The notes beneath the pieces were generated by a model. That model ran no database searches. It had not been told where the DNA came from and was given only the letters and a program-made list of their open reading frames with translations. From the NCBI GenBank assembly GCA_002050365.1, contig MWYZ01000039.1:1-64000 (forward strand): a stretch of 64,000 bases of DNA, in the 5' to 3' direction. Of the stretch, positions 42,998 to 52,010 are shown piece after piece (position 1 is the first letter of the stretch; each line of letters begins with the position of its first letter). Both the position numbers and the translations under genes were made by a program. The stretch comes from Acidobacteria bacterium 28-1. GTDB lineage: Bacteria; Acidobacteriota; Blastocatellia; Pyrinomonadales; Pyrinomonadaceae.

Positions 42998-44485
42998 TTA
43001 CAGCGACATAAATCCTAAATCAGATGTGGTGAAGTTGCCGATGTTTGGGAAAACCGCTGACATCTGATCCTCAGGTAGACTGTACCAGCGGGCGAGCGTC
43101 GCCGCATACTGCTCGACCGACGTCGTCGGGATCCACCTTCCGCGGTCATCTGTGTCATCAGGTCCACTATTTTGTAGTGTTGGAAATGGTGTTCCGTTCG
43201 ATGTGTTCATCCCGTAAAAGTCGCCGCCGCGTACCGCTCCTCCCATCACCAGCGCATGATTGCCCCATGCATGGTCTGAACCGACCGCTCCCGTTCCAGA
43301 ACCTGCCGGGTTCAGCGTTCGTCCGAAGTCCGAGAGGGTTAATGTTGTAACATTGTTCTCGGTTCCTTGCGTGACCATCTCGTCGTAGAAGGCTCGCATA
43401 GCCTGGCTCAACTGCAGGAGCAAGCCGTTTTGACCTGTTGTTGCGGTGGCTACTTGTCCGTTGTGCGTATCGAAGCCGCCGAGCAAGCAAAAGAAGATTT
43501 GCCGGTTTGTTCCCAATCCTTCACGCCGTTTAATCACTCGCGCAACTTGTTTGAGTTGGTTGCCCAGCGTTGTGTTTGGGAAAGCCACCGTCACTTCGAC
43601 TGCAGTGCTTAGCGCTGAGCTGGCTTGTACAGCCGCATCCGAGATCCGATTGGCTGCTTGAATTAAATTCGCCCCTTCATTAAAAGTGCGAACTTGGCTG
43701 ATCGCCTCGCGCCGCGCGGCTGCAACTGTACTTGAGTCGTAGCCTTGCAGAACGAGCACTTGATTGAGCGCCACGTTACCACTGGCGATGGCGAGCGGCG
43801 CCGTTGACCCTCCGATAGTGAAAAGTGTTGTTCCAGAGATTGAAGTGATCGTTGGAATCAGGGCGTTCGGATTAAAGTTGGTATGAGTGTTATCAGAGAT
43901 GCGCCCGCCCCATCCGCTATATGAACGCTGTCCGGAAATCCCGGCTTGTTGTTGAGCGACCTGGTCTGAGTGCGAAAACAGCTGATATGGCTTCGCCACA
44001 CCGTTCTGCTGGTATTGCTGCCTGGTCATCGGAGCCACGAGGTTGCCAACATTAGTCACTACCGCGAGTTTGCCTTGCCCATATAGTTCATGGATACCAT
44101 TATTCGGCTGCCCGGTATAGGGACCAAACCCTGGATGCAAACCATAAGTTAATCCGCTTATTCGAGGCACCGTTATCGGCAAAAGTTGGTTTCGTGCAAT
44201 CGCTAAACCTTGTGCGTTGCGGGCATTAGCATACGCTTGGTAATTGCTTATACTTGTATTGTCGTGGTTGGGAATGACCATGTTGTTGCCGTCGTTGCCG
44301 CCTGCTAGAAAAATACAAACTAACGCTCGATAGTCTCCGGGCGGGTATGCGGCTGTAGCTGGTTGAGTGTTCACATTGTTTGCCAGAGCGCTCATCAGTC
44401 CAAAGTGACGCGCTTGTGTCGCCAGTGCCAACATGCTCAATGCACATCCTGACTTCGCTATAAATTGTCTTCTACTTTCTTTCAT
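42998..44485 (-). CDS. DUF1501 domain protein, Tat-exported
   Basis: 495 residues with a twin-arginine signal (KESRRQFIAKSGCALSMLAL). DUF1501 hallmarks: LVCIFLAGGNDGNNMVIPNH, an alkaline-phosphatase-like TLSDFGRTLNPAGSGTGAVG, and SDHAWGNHALVMGG. These proteins belong to the alkaline phosphatase/sulfatase fold superfamily and are typically encoded beside DUF1800 proteins, as here, 84 bases downstream. Role unknown; export and co-occurrence suggest a cell-envelope function. AAGGAG upstream of the ATG. Codon use is more GC-ending than in most neighbours. Confidence 0.9.
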   Translation of the reverse strand: MKESRRQFIAKSGCALSMLALATQARHFGLMSALANNVNTQPATAAYPPGDYRALVCIFLAGGNDGNNMVIPNHDNTSISNYQAYANARNAQGLAIARNQLLPITVPRISGLTYGLHPGFGPYTGQPNNGIHELYGQGKLAVVTNVGNLVAPMTRQQYQQNGVAKPYQLFSHSDQVAQQQAGISGQRSYSGWGGRISDNTHTNFNPNALIPTITSISGTTLFTIGGSTAPLAIASGNVALNQVLVLQGYDSSTVAAARREAISQVRTFNEGANLIQAANRISDAAVQASSALSTAVEVTVAFPNTTLGNQLKQVARVIKRREGLGTNRQIFFCLLGGFDTHNGQVATATTGQNGLLLQLSQAMRAFYDEMVTQGTENNVTTLTLSDFGRTLNPAGSGTGAVGSDHAWGNHALVMGGAVRGGDFYGMNTSNGTPFPTLQNSGPDDTDDRGRWIPTTSVEQYAATLARWYSLPEDQMSAVFPNIGNFTTSDLGFMSL

Positions 44486-44569
44486 AATTCTCCTTATTCT
44501 TGAAGCAAGCTGTAAGCGGTGAGCACTTCCGTTTACTAACGTATTACTCTGCCCACTGCTTATTGCTCG

Positions 44570-46798
44570 CTATCTTTGTATTTGGAATTGTGACGACGCG
44601 GCTATCACATAAAGCGCTTGCTTGGCGCGTAACAATGGGTCCGACGCAGGTACGGCTTGAATGGCTGTTCGTAGTGCGTTCTTCACGTTTTCGGACATCA
44701 CGCCGTGCAACATTTTTTCGTTCAACGTCTCGATCAGCGCTTCGCCGCTCGGATCCGACTGAGCAATTGCTTGCAGCCCAGTTAAATCGATCGAAGTTCC
44801 GAGCGGAATGTTGGCACCAACGTTGACGACGATCCGATTGAAGACAATCGTGTTGACAAAGTTGATGCGCGAGAATGATGTGCCCGTGTTCAGAAGACCA
44901 AACTCCGGACCGGGAACATCCGTCCCCGGCACTACTGAAACCACGTAGTCAGGCGAGTAGTAGTTGAACACGCTCGGCGGATTCAACACATTTTGTCCCA
45001 TTCCGCTGGTCACCCCGTTGATCACTCCATCACTTTGCTGCAAACGGTCTGCTGAGAGCGGGTTGAAGCGACGCAAGATATTGGTGACAAACTGTACCGG
45101 CTCGCGCAGCTTTCCATAGTTTGGATCCGTTTTAATATCGCCGCGCGCTTCCGGATCGAGCAGAATCGCCCGAATTACTGCTTGCATATCGCCTCTGACA
45201 CCGGCTCCATTATTGTTGAAGGCAGCCGCCACGCGACCGACATAAGTCGGGCTGGGATCACTGGTGACCAGATGTTGAATCAGGAATTTGCCGACAAACG
45301 GTCCGACGTTCGGATGGTTAAAGATGTTGTCGAGCGCTTGGTTGAGCGAGTTGTAAGCGTAGGTCGTTCGGTTAGCATCGTTGGTGCAGTTGGTACAAGC
45401 TGGAATAGTCGCGTAAGGAGCACCCGGATAGTTGAACAAAGCCTTACTGTTAGCCGTGTCGTGATTGCTCGGCACCAGACGCATCGAATCGATGTAATTG
45501 GGAATGCCCGATTGATGGTTGGGACACTCCGCGGAAACAACGTTGCAGAACGTCCAACCCGTGTAGATGCGAGTAAAATTGTTAATTCTAGCTTGGTCAT
45601 AGGTCGGAATCGGATTGTTGTTTGCATCGCGGACCTGCGTGCCGTCTTGATTGAGTTCATATACTCCGACGGTGAACAGTTGGAGAATCTCACGCGGGTA
45701 ATTTTCGTTCGGGCTGGTTCTCGTGCTACGAATCATATCGAGGAAGTTGCCCATAGCCGGGTTGAGGGTCATCTCATACATCAAGTCGCGGTAATTGCCG
45801 AAGGCATGACGGTCGAGTACCTTAACATATTCCTCCATCCAACGTCCTTGTAGGTTGGTGTTTCCAGAAGTAACCCACAGTTGGCTCAAAGCCCAAACAG
45901 TGCGATGGTGCAGTTGAGCGTCGTCGTAGAGAGCTTCTTTAAAAAAGTGATTTTGCTGTTGATATTGTGAGTAGTAATCGCGCAGGCAGGCAGCTCTGTT
46001 AGGGTCTTCGACAGGGCACCCAATGGCAGAATCACCTGATTTAAGCGGAAGACCCGGATACGCGAATGTTGGATAAGATTGATCAAATTGTTTCTTGATC
46101 CAGGTTGCAATGCCAAATTCGCGCAGGCGTTTTTCGGTCGCTCGGTCTGGTCCGAAAGTGGCTTGTTCCATAAAGCGAATACGATCGCCGACGCCAGCTG
46201 CAAGCAGGTTTGCGTCAGCCTGTCCCAAGCCTGTAACGCGCTGTTGGTCGAGCATCGCAGTCGCAGAAACCGTTCTTTCATTCTTACAGCTATCCGCTTT
46301 GCCAAGCGCGAGACGAACCATATTGCTGATGTTGCCCCGCCAGGCGATTTGTAATGAGGCGCAGCCCTCCGCTGGCAACTGTCCGTTATAGCCCCGTTCG
46401 TCGTGGAGTTTTACGCCGAGACCATAAGTTTCAGGGGAATTCGGCACTGAGGTCAGTGATATGGGCGTCAGGCGATACGCCTTCCCATTTACGTTAGCAT
46501 AAACGAAAAAAGCATTTTCATCTTCCTTGGGTTTCATTGATTTAACGTTTGTTACAAACAAAATAACTTGATCATCGCGCTTATAAACCTGTGGTTCATC
46601 TGACGGCAAATTACCACGCCATTTATTTGCATCTGCGACAAGAGCTTGCGTTGAATCGTTTTCGGTTAACAAAATTGGACCTAATGAATTTGGCATATTA
46701 TTTTGCGCTGCCGCACTGAGACAGAATACTAATATTGCCAGAGACACGTTCAAATACAGTCTCAGAGTGCTGAGACACACAGTTCGTTTCGTCTTCAT
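44570..46798 (-). CDS. DUF1800 domain protein, exported
   Basis: 742 residues with a signal peptide (LRLYLNVSLAILVFCLSAAA). An ~150-residue N-terminal beta domain precedes the DUF1800 region, recognised by RIRFMEQATFGPDRATEKRL, LSQLWVTSGNT, PNENYPREILQLFTVGVYEL and FVGKFLIQHLVTSDPSP. Function unknown; nearly always paired with DUF1501. Start codon has a strong AGGAGG. First gene of the two-gene operon. Confidence 0.9.
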   Translation of the reverse strand: MKTKRTVCLSTLRLYLNVSLAILVFCLSAAAQNNMPNSLGPILLTENDSTQALVADANKWRGNLPSDEPQVYKRDDQVILFVTNVKSMKPKEDENAFFVYANVNGKAYRLTPISLTSVPNSPETYGLGVKLHDERGYNGQLPAEGCASLQIAWRGNISNMVRLALGKADSCKNERTVSATAMLDQQRVTGLGQADANLLAAGVGDRIRFMEQATFGPDRATEKRLREFGIATWIKKQFDQSYPTFAYPGLPLKSGDSAIGCPVEDPNRAACLRDYYSQYQQQNHFFKEALYDDAQLHHRTVWALSQLWVTSGNTNLQGRWMEEYVKVLDRHAFGNYRDLMYEMTLNPAMGNFLDMIRSTRTSPNENYPREILQLFTVGVYELNQDGTQVRDANNNPIPTYDQARINNFTRIYTGWTFCNVVSAECPNHQSGIPNYIDSMRLVPSNHDTANSKALFNYPGAPYATIPACTNCTNDANRTTYAYNSLNQALDNIFNHPNVGPFVGKFLIQHLVTSDPSPTYVGRVAAAFNNNGAGVRGDMQAVIRAILLDPEARGDIKTDPNYGKLREPVQFVTNILRRFNPLSADRLQQSDGVINGVTSGMGQNVLNPPSVFNYYSPDYVVSVVPGTDVPGPEFGLLNTGTSFSRINFVNTIVFNRIVVNVGANIPLGTSIDLTGLQAIAQSDPSGEALIETLNEKMLHGVMSENVKNALRTAIQAVPASDPLLRAKQALYVIAASSQFQIQR

Positions 46799-47229
46799 GT
46801 CTTACCTCCTTTTCTTAACTAAACACGCACAGAAGTATTTTGTGCGATTCTTTATATTTTGGCGTTCCTGTTGTTATCTGGTTTCGGACGGTTCTCACAT
46901 AATGGCGAGCAACTTTTGCTAGTCTTTTAAGTCACGACTCTTTTGCTAGAGTTTCGTTATATCGCTATGCCTTAGATAGTTTTGTTAAAAAAACACTCTT
47001 GCCGACCGCGCACCGCCTAATCAGGTGATAACAGCGGGAAGACGTGCGTCAGCAGGTGTGTCAATCAAACTGTCAATTGGATATCAATGTTGGACTGTCA
47101 TAGAATCATAAACGATATTTAGCAAAACTTCAAGAAAGCTTTTGAAATGTTTTGAAATGTAAAGACTCGATAAAATCGGGCTAAAAATACCGCAATACTT
47201 GTTACAACTGTTTAAAGTAAAACAAAATG

Positions 47230-47405
47230 TTGTGGCAACGGCTTTCAACAAGCTCTGCCTGTTTTTCTCGATATGCGCGCAATCCGAATCAAATAAGCTT
47301 GAACGCGAATTCTTCCGAAGGAAATGCCGTCCGCGTTTTCGTGATTTTCCGCAAGCTCATATTAAGAGATTCAATAACGTTTCTCATATAAATCAAGATT
47401 AATTT
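47230..47405 (-). pseudogene. IS256-family transposase, C-terminal remnant
   Basis: On the minus strand IYMRNVIESLNMSLRKITKT then RTAFPSEEFAFKLI matches the conserved C-terminal part of IS256-type (Mutator-like) transposases (IYTTNAIESLN..LRKVTK.RG.FP..). A stop follows at 47291-47289; one base out of frame LIRIARISRK continues the family pattern (LYLALRNISKK). Fragment with at least one frameshift; no inverted repeats or direct target repeats found. Confidence 0.65.
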
Positions 47406-47437
47406 TTGTGCAACGCGGTTTGAATCTAATTATTTTT

Positions 47438-47630
47438 TCACCACTTCTCAGAATCGCGTTCCACATACACAAATTTCCAAGGATGAAGTGTCAGCGCATT
47501 TGGAAACATTCCTTTAATGTAAGTTTTTTAGCCAATTGGTTAAGGTCGTCGTCAGCGGAATTACCGGCTGCTCATTTAAAAACAATTGTTCGGCTTCGGC
47601 GAGCAATTGTTTACGTCGTTCCCTTTTTAC
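47438..47630 (-). pseudogene. Peptide ABC transporter substrate-binding protein, C-terminal remnant
   Basis: Minus strand RERRKQLLAEAEQLFLNEQP then VIPLTTTLTNWLKN, one frameshift, then YIKGMFPNALTLHPWKFVYV ending ERDSEKW and a stop. This is the typical C-terminus of family 5 (OppA/DppA-like) solute-binding proteins. Only the last ~65 residues remain. Confidence 0.75.
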
Positions 47631-47646
47631 CGATAAACTTTGCGTT

Positions 47647-47817
47647 CCTTCAACCGAGGCGCGAGTCAAACGTCCGCGATTGATTGAACATCTGCAAAAA
47701 TCTTTGGCGCAGTTTTCCGCAACCTTAATTACAGGTCGCACTGGAATGGGCAAAACTACTTTGGCAGCGGAATTTGAAAAACAGAGCGATTATCAGCTTG
47801 CGTGTTATAAAGTCGAA
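47647..47817 (+). pseudogene. MalT/LuxR-like ATPase regulator, N-terminal remnant
   Basis: Plus-strand VKRPRLIEHLQKSLAQFSAT then LITGRTGMGKTTLAAEF has the N-terminal ATPase (P-loop) pattern of MalT-like or SARP-type transcription activators. The sequence turns into a terminator hairpin after YKVE, so the rest of the protein is missing. Confidence 0.7.
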
Positions 47818-47820
47818 AAG

Positions 47821-47854
47821 AAGCGCACAGTTTTAGAAATGGAATTGTGCGCTT
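47821..47854 (-). terminator. Hairpin related to the one at 51949
   Basis: AAGCGCACA...TGTGCGCTT with a GTTTTAGAAATGGAAT centre; followed by CTTTTC on the minus strand. Its sequence resembles the terminator of the next receptor gene (51949-51992). Confidence 0.7.
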
Positions 47855-47867
47855 TCTGTTAGTATAA

Positions 47868-47902
47868 AAAAACTCGTTTAAGTTAAACTCAAACGAGTTT
47901 TT
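47868..47902. terminator. Terminator of the first TonB receptor gene
   Basis: AAAAACTCGTTT ... AAACGAGTTTTT, a perfect 12-bp stem with an 11-nt loop and A/T flanks on both sides, 22 bases after the receptor stop codon. Confidence 0.85.
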
Positions 47903-47924
47903 AATTGTTAGGCTATTCTTCAAA

Positions 47925-50900
47925 TTAGAAGAGTAAGCGGAAGCCGAACCGAACCGAGCGCGGTCCTTGGAAAGTACTAGGCTGTCCATAACGAGCATCT
48001 CTGCGGTCAGGAGAGCCGTTCAGAAAATTGTTGATTGGAGTGAGCAATGAGCCGGACGTATAAGCATTAACAAATGGCGCGGCATTGCGTGGAATTGGAA
48101 AGTTGAAGGTGGAACCACTTATTACCGCAGTGTTTACATTTTGTACGACAAAGACATTTGTGACCGTATCCTGGTCAAACAGGTTAAGAAAGTTCAAATC
48201 ACCGACTATCGTAAAGCGATTGTCTCTGCCAAAACGATAGCGATGAGTAATATTAAAATCCGTCTGGCTAAACGTCGGACTTCTTCCCAAATCACCCCGT
48301 TTCAGAAAGATTGCCGGCGTGATTGTGGAAACGAGAAAAATTCTTGTCGTTTGCGGCGTTCCCGACGTAACTGTTTGAAAAGCAGATAATTCCGTCGAGT
48401 TGTCTTTGCTTCCCAGCCAATCGAAAACGTAAGCACCATAGGCGTTAAAGACGTGCGGGCGATCCGTTTCCAGTCTTCCGTTATCTGGCTCGCCGGTCGC
48501 GGTAAATCCAATAAACGGAAGGTCGAAGGCACGGCTCGTCCCCGGTGCTAAACGTCCGTTCGGAGCATTAATTTCGTCCGAACTTGATAAACCGGAGTAG
48601 TTGCCATACAAACGGCTATAGGTGTAGTTCGCGTTGAAATACCAGTTGTTTGACAAACGCTTTTCCACGACGAATTCCAGCCCGTCATAACGGCGTTGCG
48701 GCGTTGCAGCTTTGTTATAACCAAGTCGCTGCAATGTGTCCAGATGTAAGCCGGAACCCGGATTACCGATGATATATTCTTCGCTATCCCCTGCATTTCT
48801 GACACCCGCGTCTTCAACTGCATCATCAACATTTTTATTTGTATAACGCACACGGAAAACATAATCACGACTTAATTGACGCTCTGCTCCAATCGTAAAT
48901 TCCGTTTGACGGAAAGGCTTCAGATTGGAATCAACTCTGCCACCCGAAGTAGCCGTTGCAGTCGGGTCATTTGAAGCAACTCTCAGGTTTCGCTGAAAAC
49001 GGCTGCGACCGCCGAGGACATTCTCGAGCGTGAATTGAGAAAAAGTATCACCCGGAAGAATTTCAAAGAAATCCTCTAAAAAGAAGTCGCCGCCGAATGA
49101 ACCGCGCGGAAGATTAAACTTCAAACGGTCGTAAAATCGTCCGTAACTGGCGAAAATCTTCGTTTTACCGTCGCCAAATATGTCGTAGGCAAAACCTAGA
49201 CGCGGAGCGATTTTATCAGTCCAGCCAAAGTTGATCGGCGGGGCGAAACCGTTAAACGACGGCAGGTCTTCTTTTTCAAACCGCACGCCTAAATTCAAAG
49301 TTAAACGATTGACCGGCTGATATTTGTCCTGAATATACAAGGACTGGTTAAGATTTTGAGCAAATCCAAATGTACCTTGGCGACGAAGAATACCTGTCCC
49401 GAGAACGCATCCCGTTGTTAGAGTTGCGGTACATGTCGGTGCTGACGGCGTAACCGGCGCGCCTGCTGAAGTGATACTGGTACCATATAAATAGGTAATT
49501 CTGCCTTTCGTTGAAAAACCTTGCGCCACATCATTGGAGATTCTGAAACGCTGATAGCCGCCTTTTAGCTCGTGTCTGCCGCCCAAGCCGAAGATATAGG
49601 TTGCATCCGCTTCGTAATTAGTACGAATCGAAACATCCTTGACGGTTTCAGAATTAGAAGGACCAAGAGGACCCTGTTGGCAACCACCCGGATATTGATT
49701 GGGATTAGCAGGTGTATTGCCAACTTGACAGAATAATTGAATACCCGGCGGAACAAAATAATTACCTAATTTTTCATTCAAAAAGCCACGTGAGAAGCGT
49801 CCGCTAAAAACCAGATCGCCGGTCGCCGTATAAACTCCCTGCACCGTGACGTTGCTGGAATTCTGCCGTCCTCCCTGACGTTCGGTTAGCTGGCTACCAC
49901 TTACTCTGCCGATTGAACCGCCAAAATCAATTGTTGGAGGCAGAAAACCCGCATTAGGATTGTTCGGCGTTCCCGCCGGTATAAATGCGCCAAAATTAAG
50001 CGTTCCAAACGGAATATTACCTTCATCTATAATCGGACTCCAAAGATAGGTGCCGGTCAAACGCAATTTATCGAACGGTGTCGCATCCAACCGCCCGAAA
50101 GCATACTGATAAGTTCGCTTTAATCGGAATGTTTCGGTAGCTTGCAGTGTTCTGGTTGCCGCCGGAGCGTTGGAAAAGAAATTTGTCGTGGTTTGGGTTG
50201 TGAAAATTTGCGGCGTATAACTTCCAAAGAAATAAAGTCTATCTTTGATAATCGGACCACCTAAATTAGCTGTCGGAAAAGTATTAACTCCGGCGGATTT
50301 CGGAGGATTGACATATTCCGTCGTTTGCACAAAGTTAGCACCCGAACCACTCAAGAAACGCAACAAGTCAGGTCGCGGATTGCCGTTAAATTTTGGCGTA
50401 TCAAACTGCATTCCGACTTCACCGTGAAAATCATTGCCGCCACCTTTAGTCACGACGCTGATAACACCGCCGGTCGCGCCGCCGAATTCGGCTCCGAAAC
50501 CGCTCGATTTAACCTGGACTTCTTGAACAAATTGGGTTGGAATGCTGTAGTTACCATTTAAAGTTCCGGTGCGAAAGTTGGTAACCTCTTGACCGTCAAT
50601 GACGAATACGTTTTCCGCACCCGACGCGCCATCCACCGAGAAGCCTCCCGACCTGCTTTCCGGGCGAGTTCCCGGAACTGTTTTCAGGACGCTCGTAAAA
50701 TCAACACCTTTCGGAATTAACTCAATTTTTTGGGCGTTAATGCTGGTTTGAATAGCATTATTGGTCGTGTCCACCGGCGGCGCATCCGAAACGGCTACGT
50801 CAACTGTAGTTACGTTGCTTCCCGGATTAACCGTTATGTCTAGCTGGGTGTTTTGTCCGATGGCGACCGTAACATTTTCGTATCTCGCTTCGCCAAATCC

Positions 50901-51260
50901 GCTCGTTGCGGTTGTGACAACATCATAAGCTCCGGGTGGAACTTGTAGGACACGGAAAAACCCTTGTTCATCGGTTGTAATTGTACGTCTAAAACCAGTA
51001 GTTATCCCGGTTGTCGTAGTGCCACTCGAAATGCCTTGTGCGCTGGCAACTGTTACGGTTACATTGGGAACAACAGCCCCCGACACATCCTTCACAGTTC
51101 CTTCAAGATTACCGGTTGTTTCTTGTCCGAGAGATGCCGCAGTCAGACAAAAAACAAGTGACAGCGACAGTATTAAAGATTTAAAGTTCTTTTTCATCAA
51201 AAGATAAAGCGGACAATTAAATACAGCCGCCGATATAATCGAAACATGTTTAAAACTCAT
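47925..51260 (-). CDS. Oar-like TonB-dependent receptor 1
   Basis: Outer-membrane receptor taking up a large substrate with energy from TonB. 1111 residues from ATG 51260, chosen because GGAGGAGAATT precedes it exactly as in the paralogue at 55673. A hydrophobic export signal follows (MKKNFKSLILSLSLVFCLTA...LGQ; its Met at 51197 is an alternative start without ribosome binding site). Then a carboxypeptidase-regulatory-like domain (NLEGTVKDVSGAVVPNVTVT), plug (SVDGASGAENVFVIDGQEVT, EVQVKSSGFGAEFGGATGGV) and beta-barrel ending in Phe (SVRFGFRLLF). Substrate unknown. Shares a duplicated leader with receptor 2. Confidence 0.9.
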   Translation of the reverse strand: MSFKHVSIISAAVFNCPLYLLMKKNFKSLILSLSLVFCLTAASLGQETTGNLEGTVKDVSGAVVPNVTVTVASAQGISSGTTTTGITTGFRRTITTDEQGFFRVLQVPPGAYDVVTTATSGFGEARYENVTVAIGQNTQLDITVNPGSNVTTVDVAVSDAPPVDTTNNAIQTSINAQKIELIPKGVDFTSVLKTVPGTRPESRSGGFSVDGASGAENVFVIDGQEVTNFRTGTLNGNYSIPTQFVQEVQVKSSGFGAEFGGATGGVISVVTKGGGNDFHGEVGMQFDTPKFNGNPRPDLLRFLSGSGANFVQTTEYVNPPKSAGVNTFPTANLGGPIIKDRLYFFGSYTPQIFTTQTTTNFFSNAPAATRTLQATETFRLKRTYQYAFGRLDATPFDKLRLTGTYLWSPIIDEGNIPFGTLNFGAFIPAGTPNNPNAGFLPPTIDFGGSIGRVSGSQLTERQGGRQNSSNVTVQGVYTATGDLVFSGRFSRGFLNEKLGNYFVPPGIQLFCQVGNTPANPNQYPGGCQQGPLGPSNSETVKDVSIRTNYEADATYIFGLGGRHELKGGYQRFRISNDVAQGFSTKGRITYLYGTSITSAGAPVTPSAPTCTATLTTGCVLGTGILRRQGTFGFAQNLNQSLYIQDKYQPVNRLTLNLGVRFEKEDLPSFNGFAPPINFGWTDKIAPRLGFAYDIFGDGKTKIFASYGRFYDRLKFNLPRGSFGGDFFLEDFFEILPGDTFSQFTLENVLGGRSRFQRNLRVASNDPTATATSGGRVDSNLKPFRQTEFTIGAERQLSRDYVFRVRYTNKNVDDAVEDAGVRNAGDSEEYIIGNPGSGLHLDTLQRLGYNKAATPQRRYDGLEFVVEKRLSNNWYFNANYTYSRLYGNYSGLSSSDEINAPNGRLAPGTSRAFDLPFIGFTATGEPDNGRLETDRPHVFNAYGAYVFDWLGSKDNSTELSAFQTVTSGTPQTTRIFLVSTITPAIFLKRGDLGRSPTFSQTDFNITHRYRFGRDNRFTIVGDLNFLNLFDQDTVTNVFVVQNVNTAVISGSTFNFPIPRNAAPFVNAYTSGSLLTPINNFLNGSPDRRDARYGQPSTFQGPRSVRFGFRLLF

Positions 51261-51655
51261 AATTCTCCTCCGTTCGAAGTGCAAATATTAGATAATAAAA
51301 CCTTGTGAAATTTTTATATGTATTAAGGAATGCTGATGTAAATTAGCACAGATTGAGGATAAATTTAAAGGAAAATTAACATGAAACCGATTTTTTATTT
51401 TAAAAGCTGATTATTTCTGATATTGAACAATCAAGCCCTTTGCGCCGACCGCCCAGCCGTATTTTTTCATTTTTTAAATGTAAAGTTGGATTTCATTTAA
51501 TAATCAATTTGTTTCATTAAATTCGTGCATTAATAAGCCTTTTTGAAAACGATTAAAAAAATTCTCAATTGTGTAGTTATTTAAATTTAGGTCAATTTCG
51601 AGGTTTTTCACAAATAACATTTTTAATTGGTATAGAGAAGATGTTATAAGAATTT
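51261..51655 (-). promoter_or_regulatory. Duplicated 5' leader of receptor 1
   Basis: About 390 bp upstream of receptor 1 matches 55674-56050 upstream of receptor 2. Best-conserved blocks: the Shine-Dalgarno region, AGGATAAATTTAAAGGAAAA, GCGCCGACCGCCCAGCC, AAGCCTTTTTGAAAACGATT and CAATTTCGAG(G/A)TTTTTCA. A middle block (about 51470-51535) is unrelated between copies. It likely contains promoter and regulatory elements common to both genes. Confidence 0.8.
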
Positions 51656-51814
51656 GTTTCCGACCTCTACTGGGAGAGTTCATTTCCGCAAGACCGACGC
51701 ACTTGGATTGCGCCGCAGATTTATTTGCCGCCGACGTTTGAAGCGTATCGGATGAACCGCGATGCAGCTTTGGAAGCGATTATAAATTATCAAGGAGAAA
51801 ACAAATTGATTTGA
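51650..51814 (+). pseudogene. Unidentified protein fragment
   Basis: Open frame without a start: EFVSDLYWESSFPQDRRTWI then APQIYLPPTFEAYRMNRDAA, ending INYQGENKLI and TGA. The composition looks like real protein (C-terminal 54 residues of something), and it begins right where homology of the receptor leader ends, so it was probably truncated by the duplication. Family not recognised. Confidence 0.45.
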
Positions 51815-51822
51815 CTTTATAA

Positions 51823-51888
51823 GCCTCCCAATTCAGTCGTTAGGCGCAAGCCTTGTTATAACTTCCCAAACAAAAAAGCCAAGACGCT
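51823..51888. repeat. 66-bp repeat, copy A (GTCGTTAGGC core)
   Basis: AATTCAGTCGTTAGGCGCAA and flanks match 58085-58152 at roughly 85 percent. Includes GTTAGGC, a small hairpin AGGC-GCAA-GCCT, and AAAAAAGCCAA(G/A)ACG, which in copy B is the left arm of a terminator. Confidence 0.7.
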
Positions 51889-51948
51889 CCGAAAAATAGA
51901 TGTTATGCGAATTGAACAAACTTATGATTGTGCGGGTTGGCAACAACA

Positions 51949-51992
51949 AAAAAGGGCGCACGGTTTCAGAAATGAAACCGTGCGCCCTTTTT
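51949..51992. terminator. Terminator of receptor 2
   Basis: Perfect 20-bp stem AAAAAGGGCGCACGGTTTCA with a GAAA tetraloop, A-tract on one side and T-tract on the other; 18 bases from the receptor 2 stop codon. Confidence 0.95.
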
Positions 51993-52010
51993 ATTTAGTT
52001 CTCGTGGAAC

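Larger units (their letters stand above)
46799..47924. other. 1.1-kb intergenic region holding gene remnants
   Basis: No intact gene. 46799-47200 contains the DUF1800 upstream region, with two TTGACA-like boxes and no clear -10. 47230-47820 holds three decayed gene pieces, listed separately. 47821-47902 holds two terminator hairpins of the receptor gene. Confidence 0.6.

Noticed and set aside
45182-45853. A 223-residue open frame antisense to the DUF1800 gene
   Set aside because: It lies wholly inside a well-supported gene on the other strand, has no ribosome binding site and no family resemblance.
47199-47402. 67-residue plus-strand frame
   Set aside because: It is the shadow of the IS256 transposase remnant, which fits the minus strand much better.
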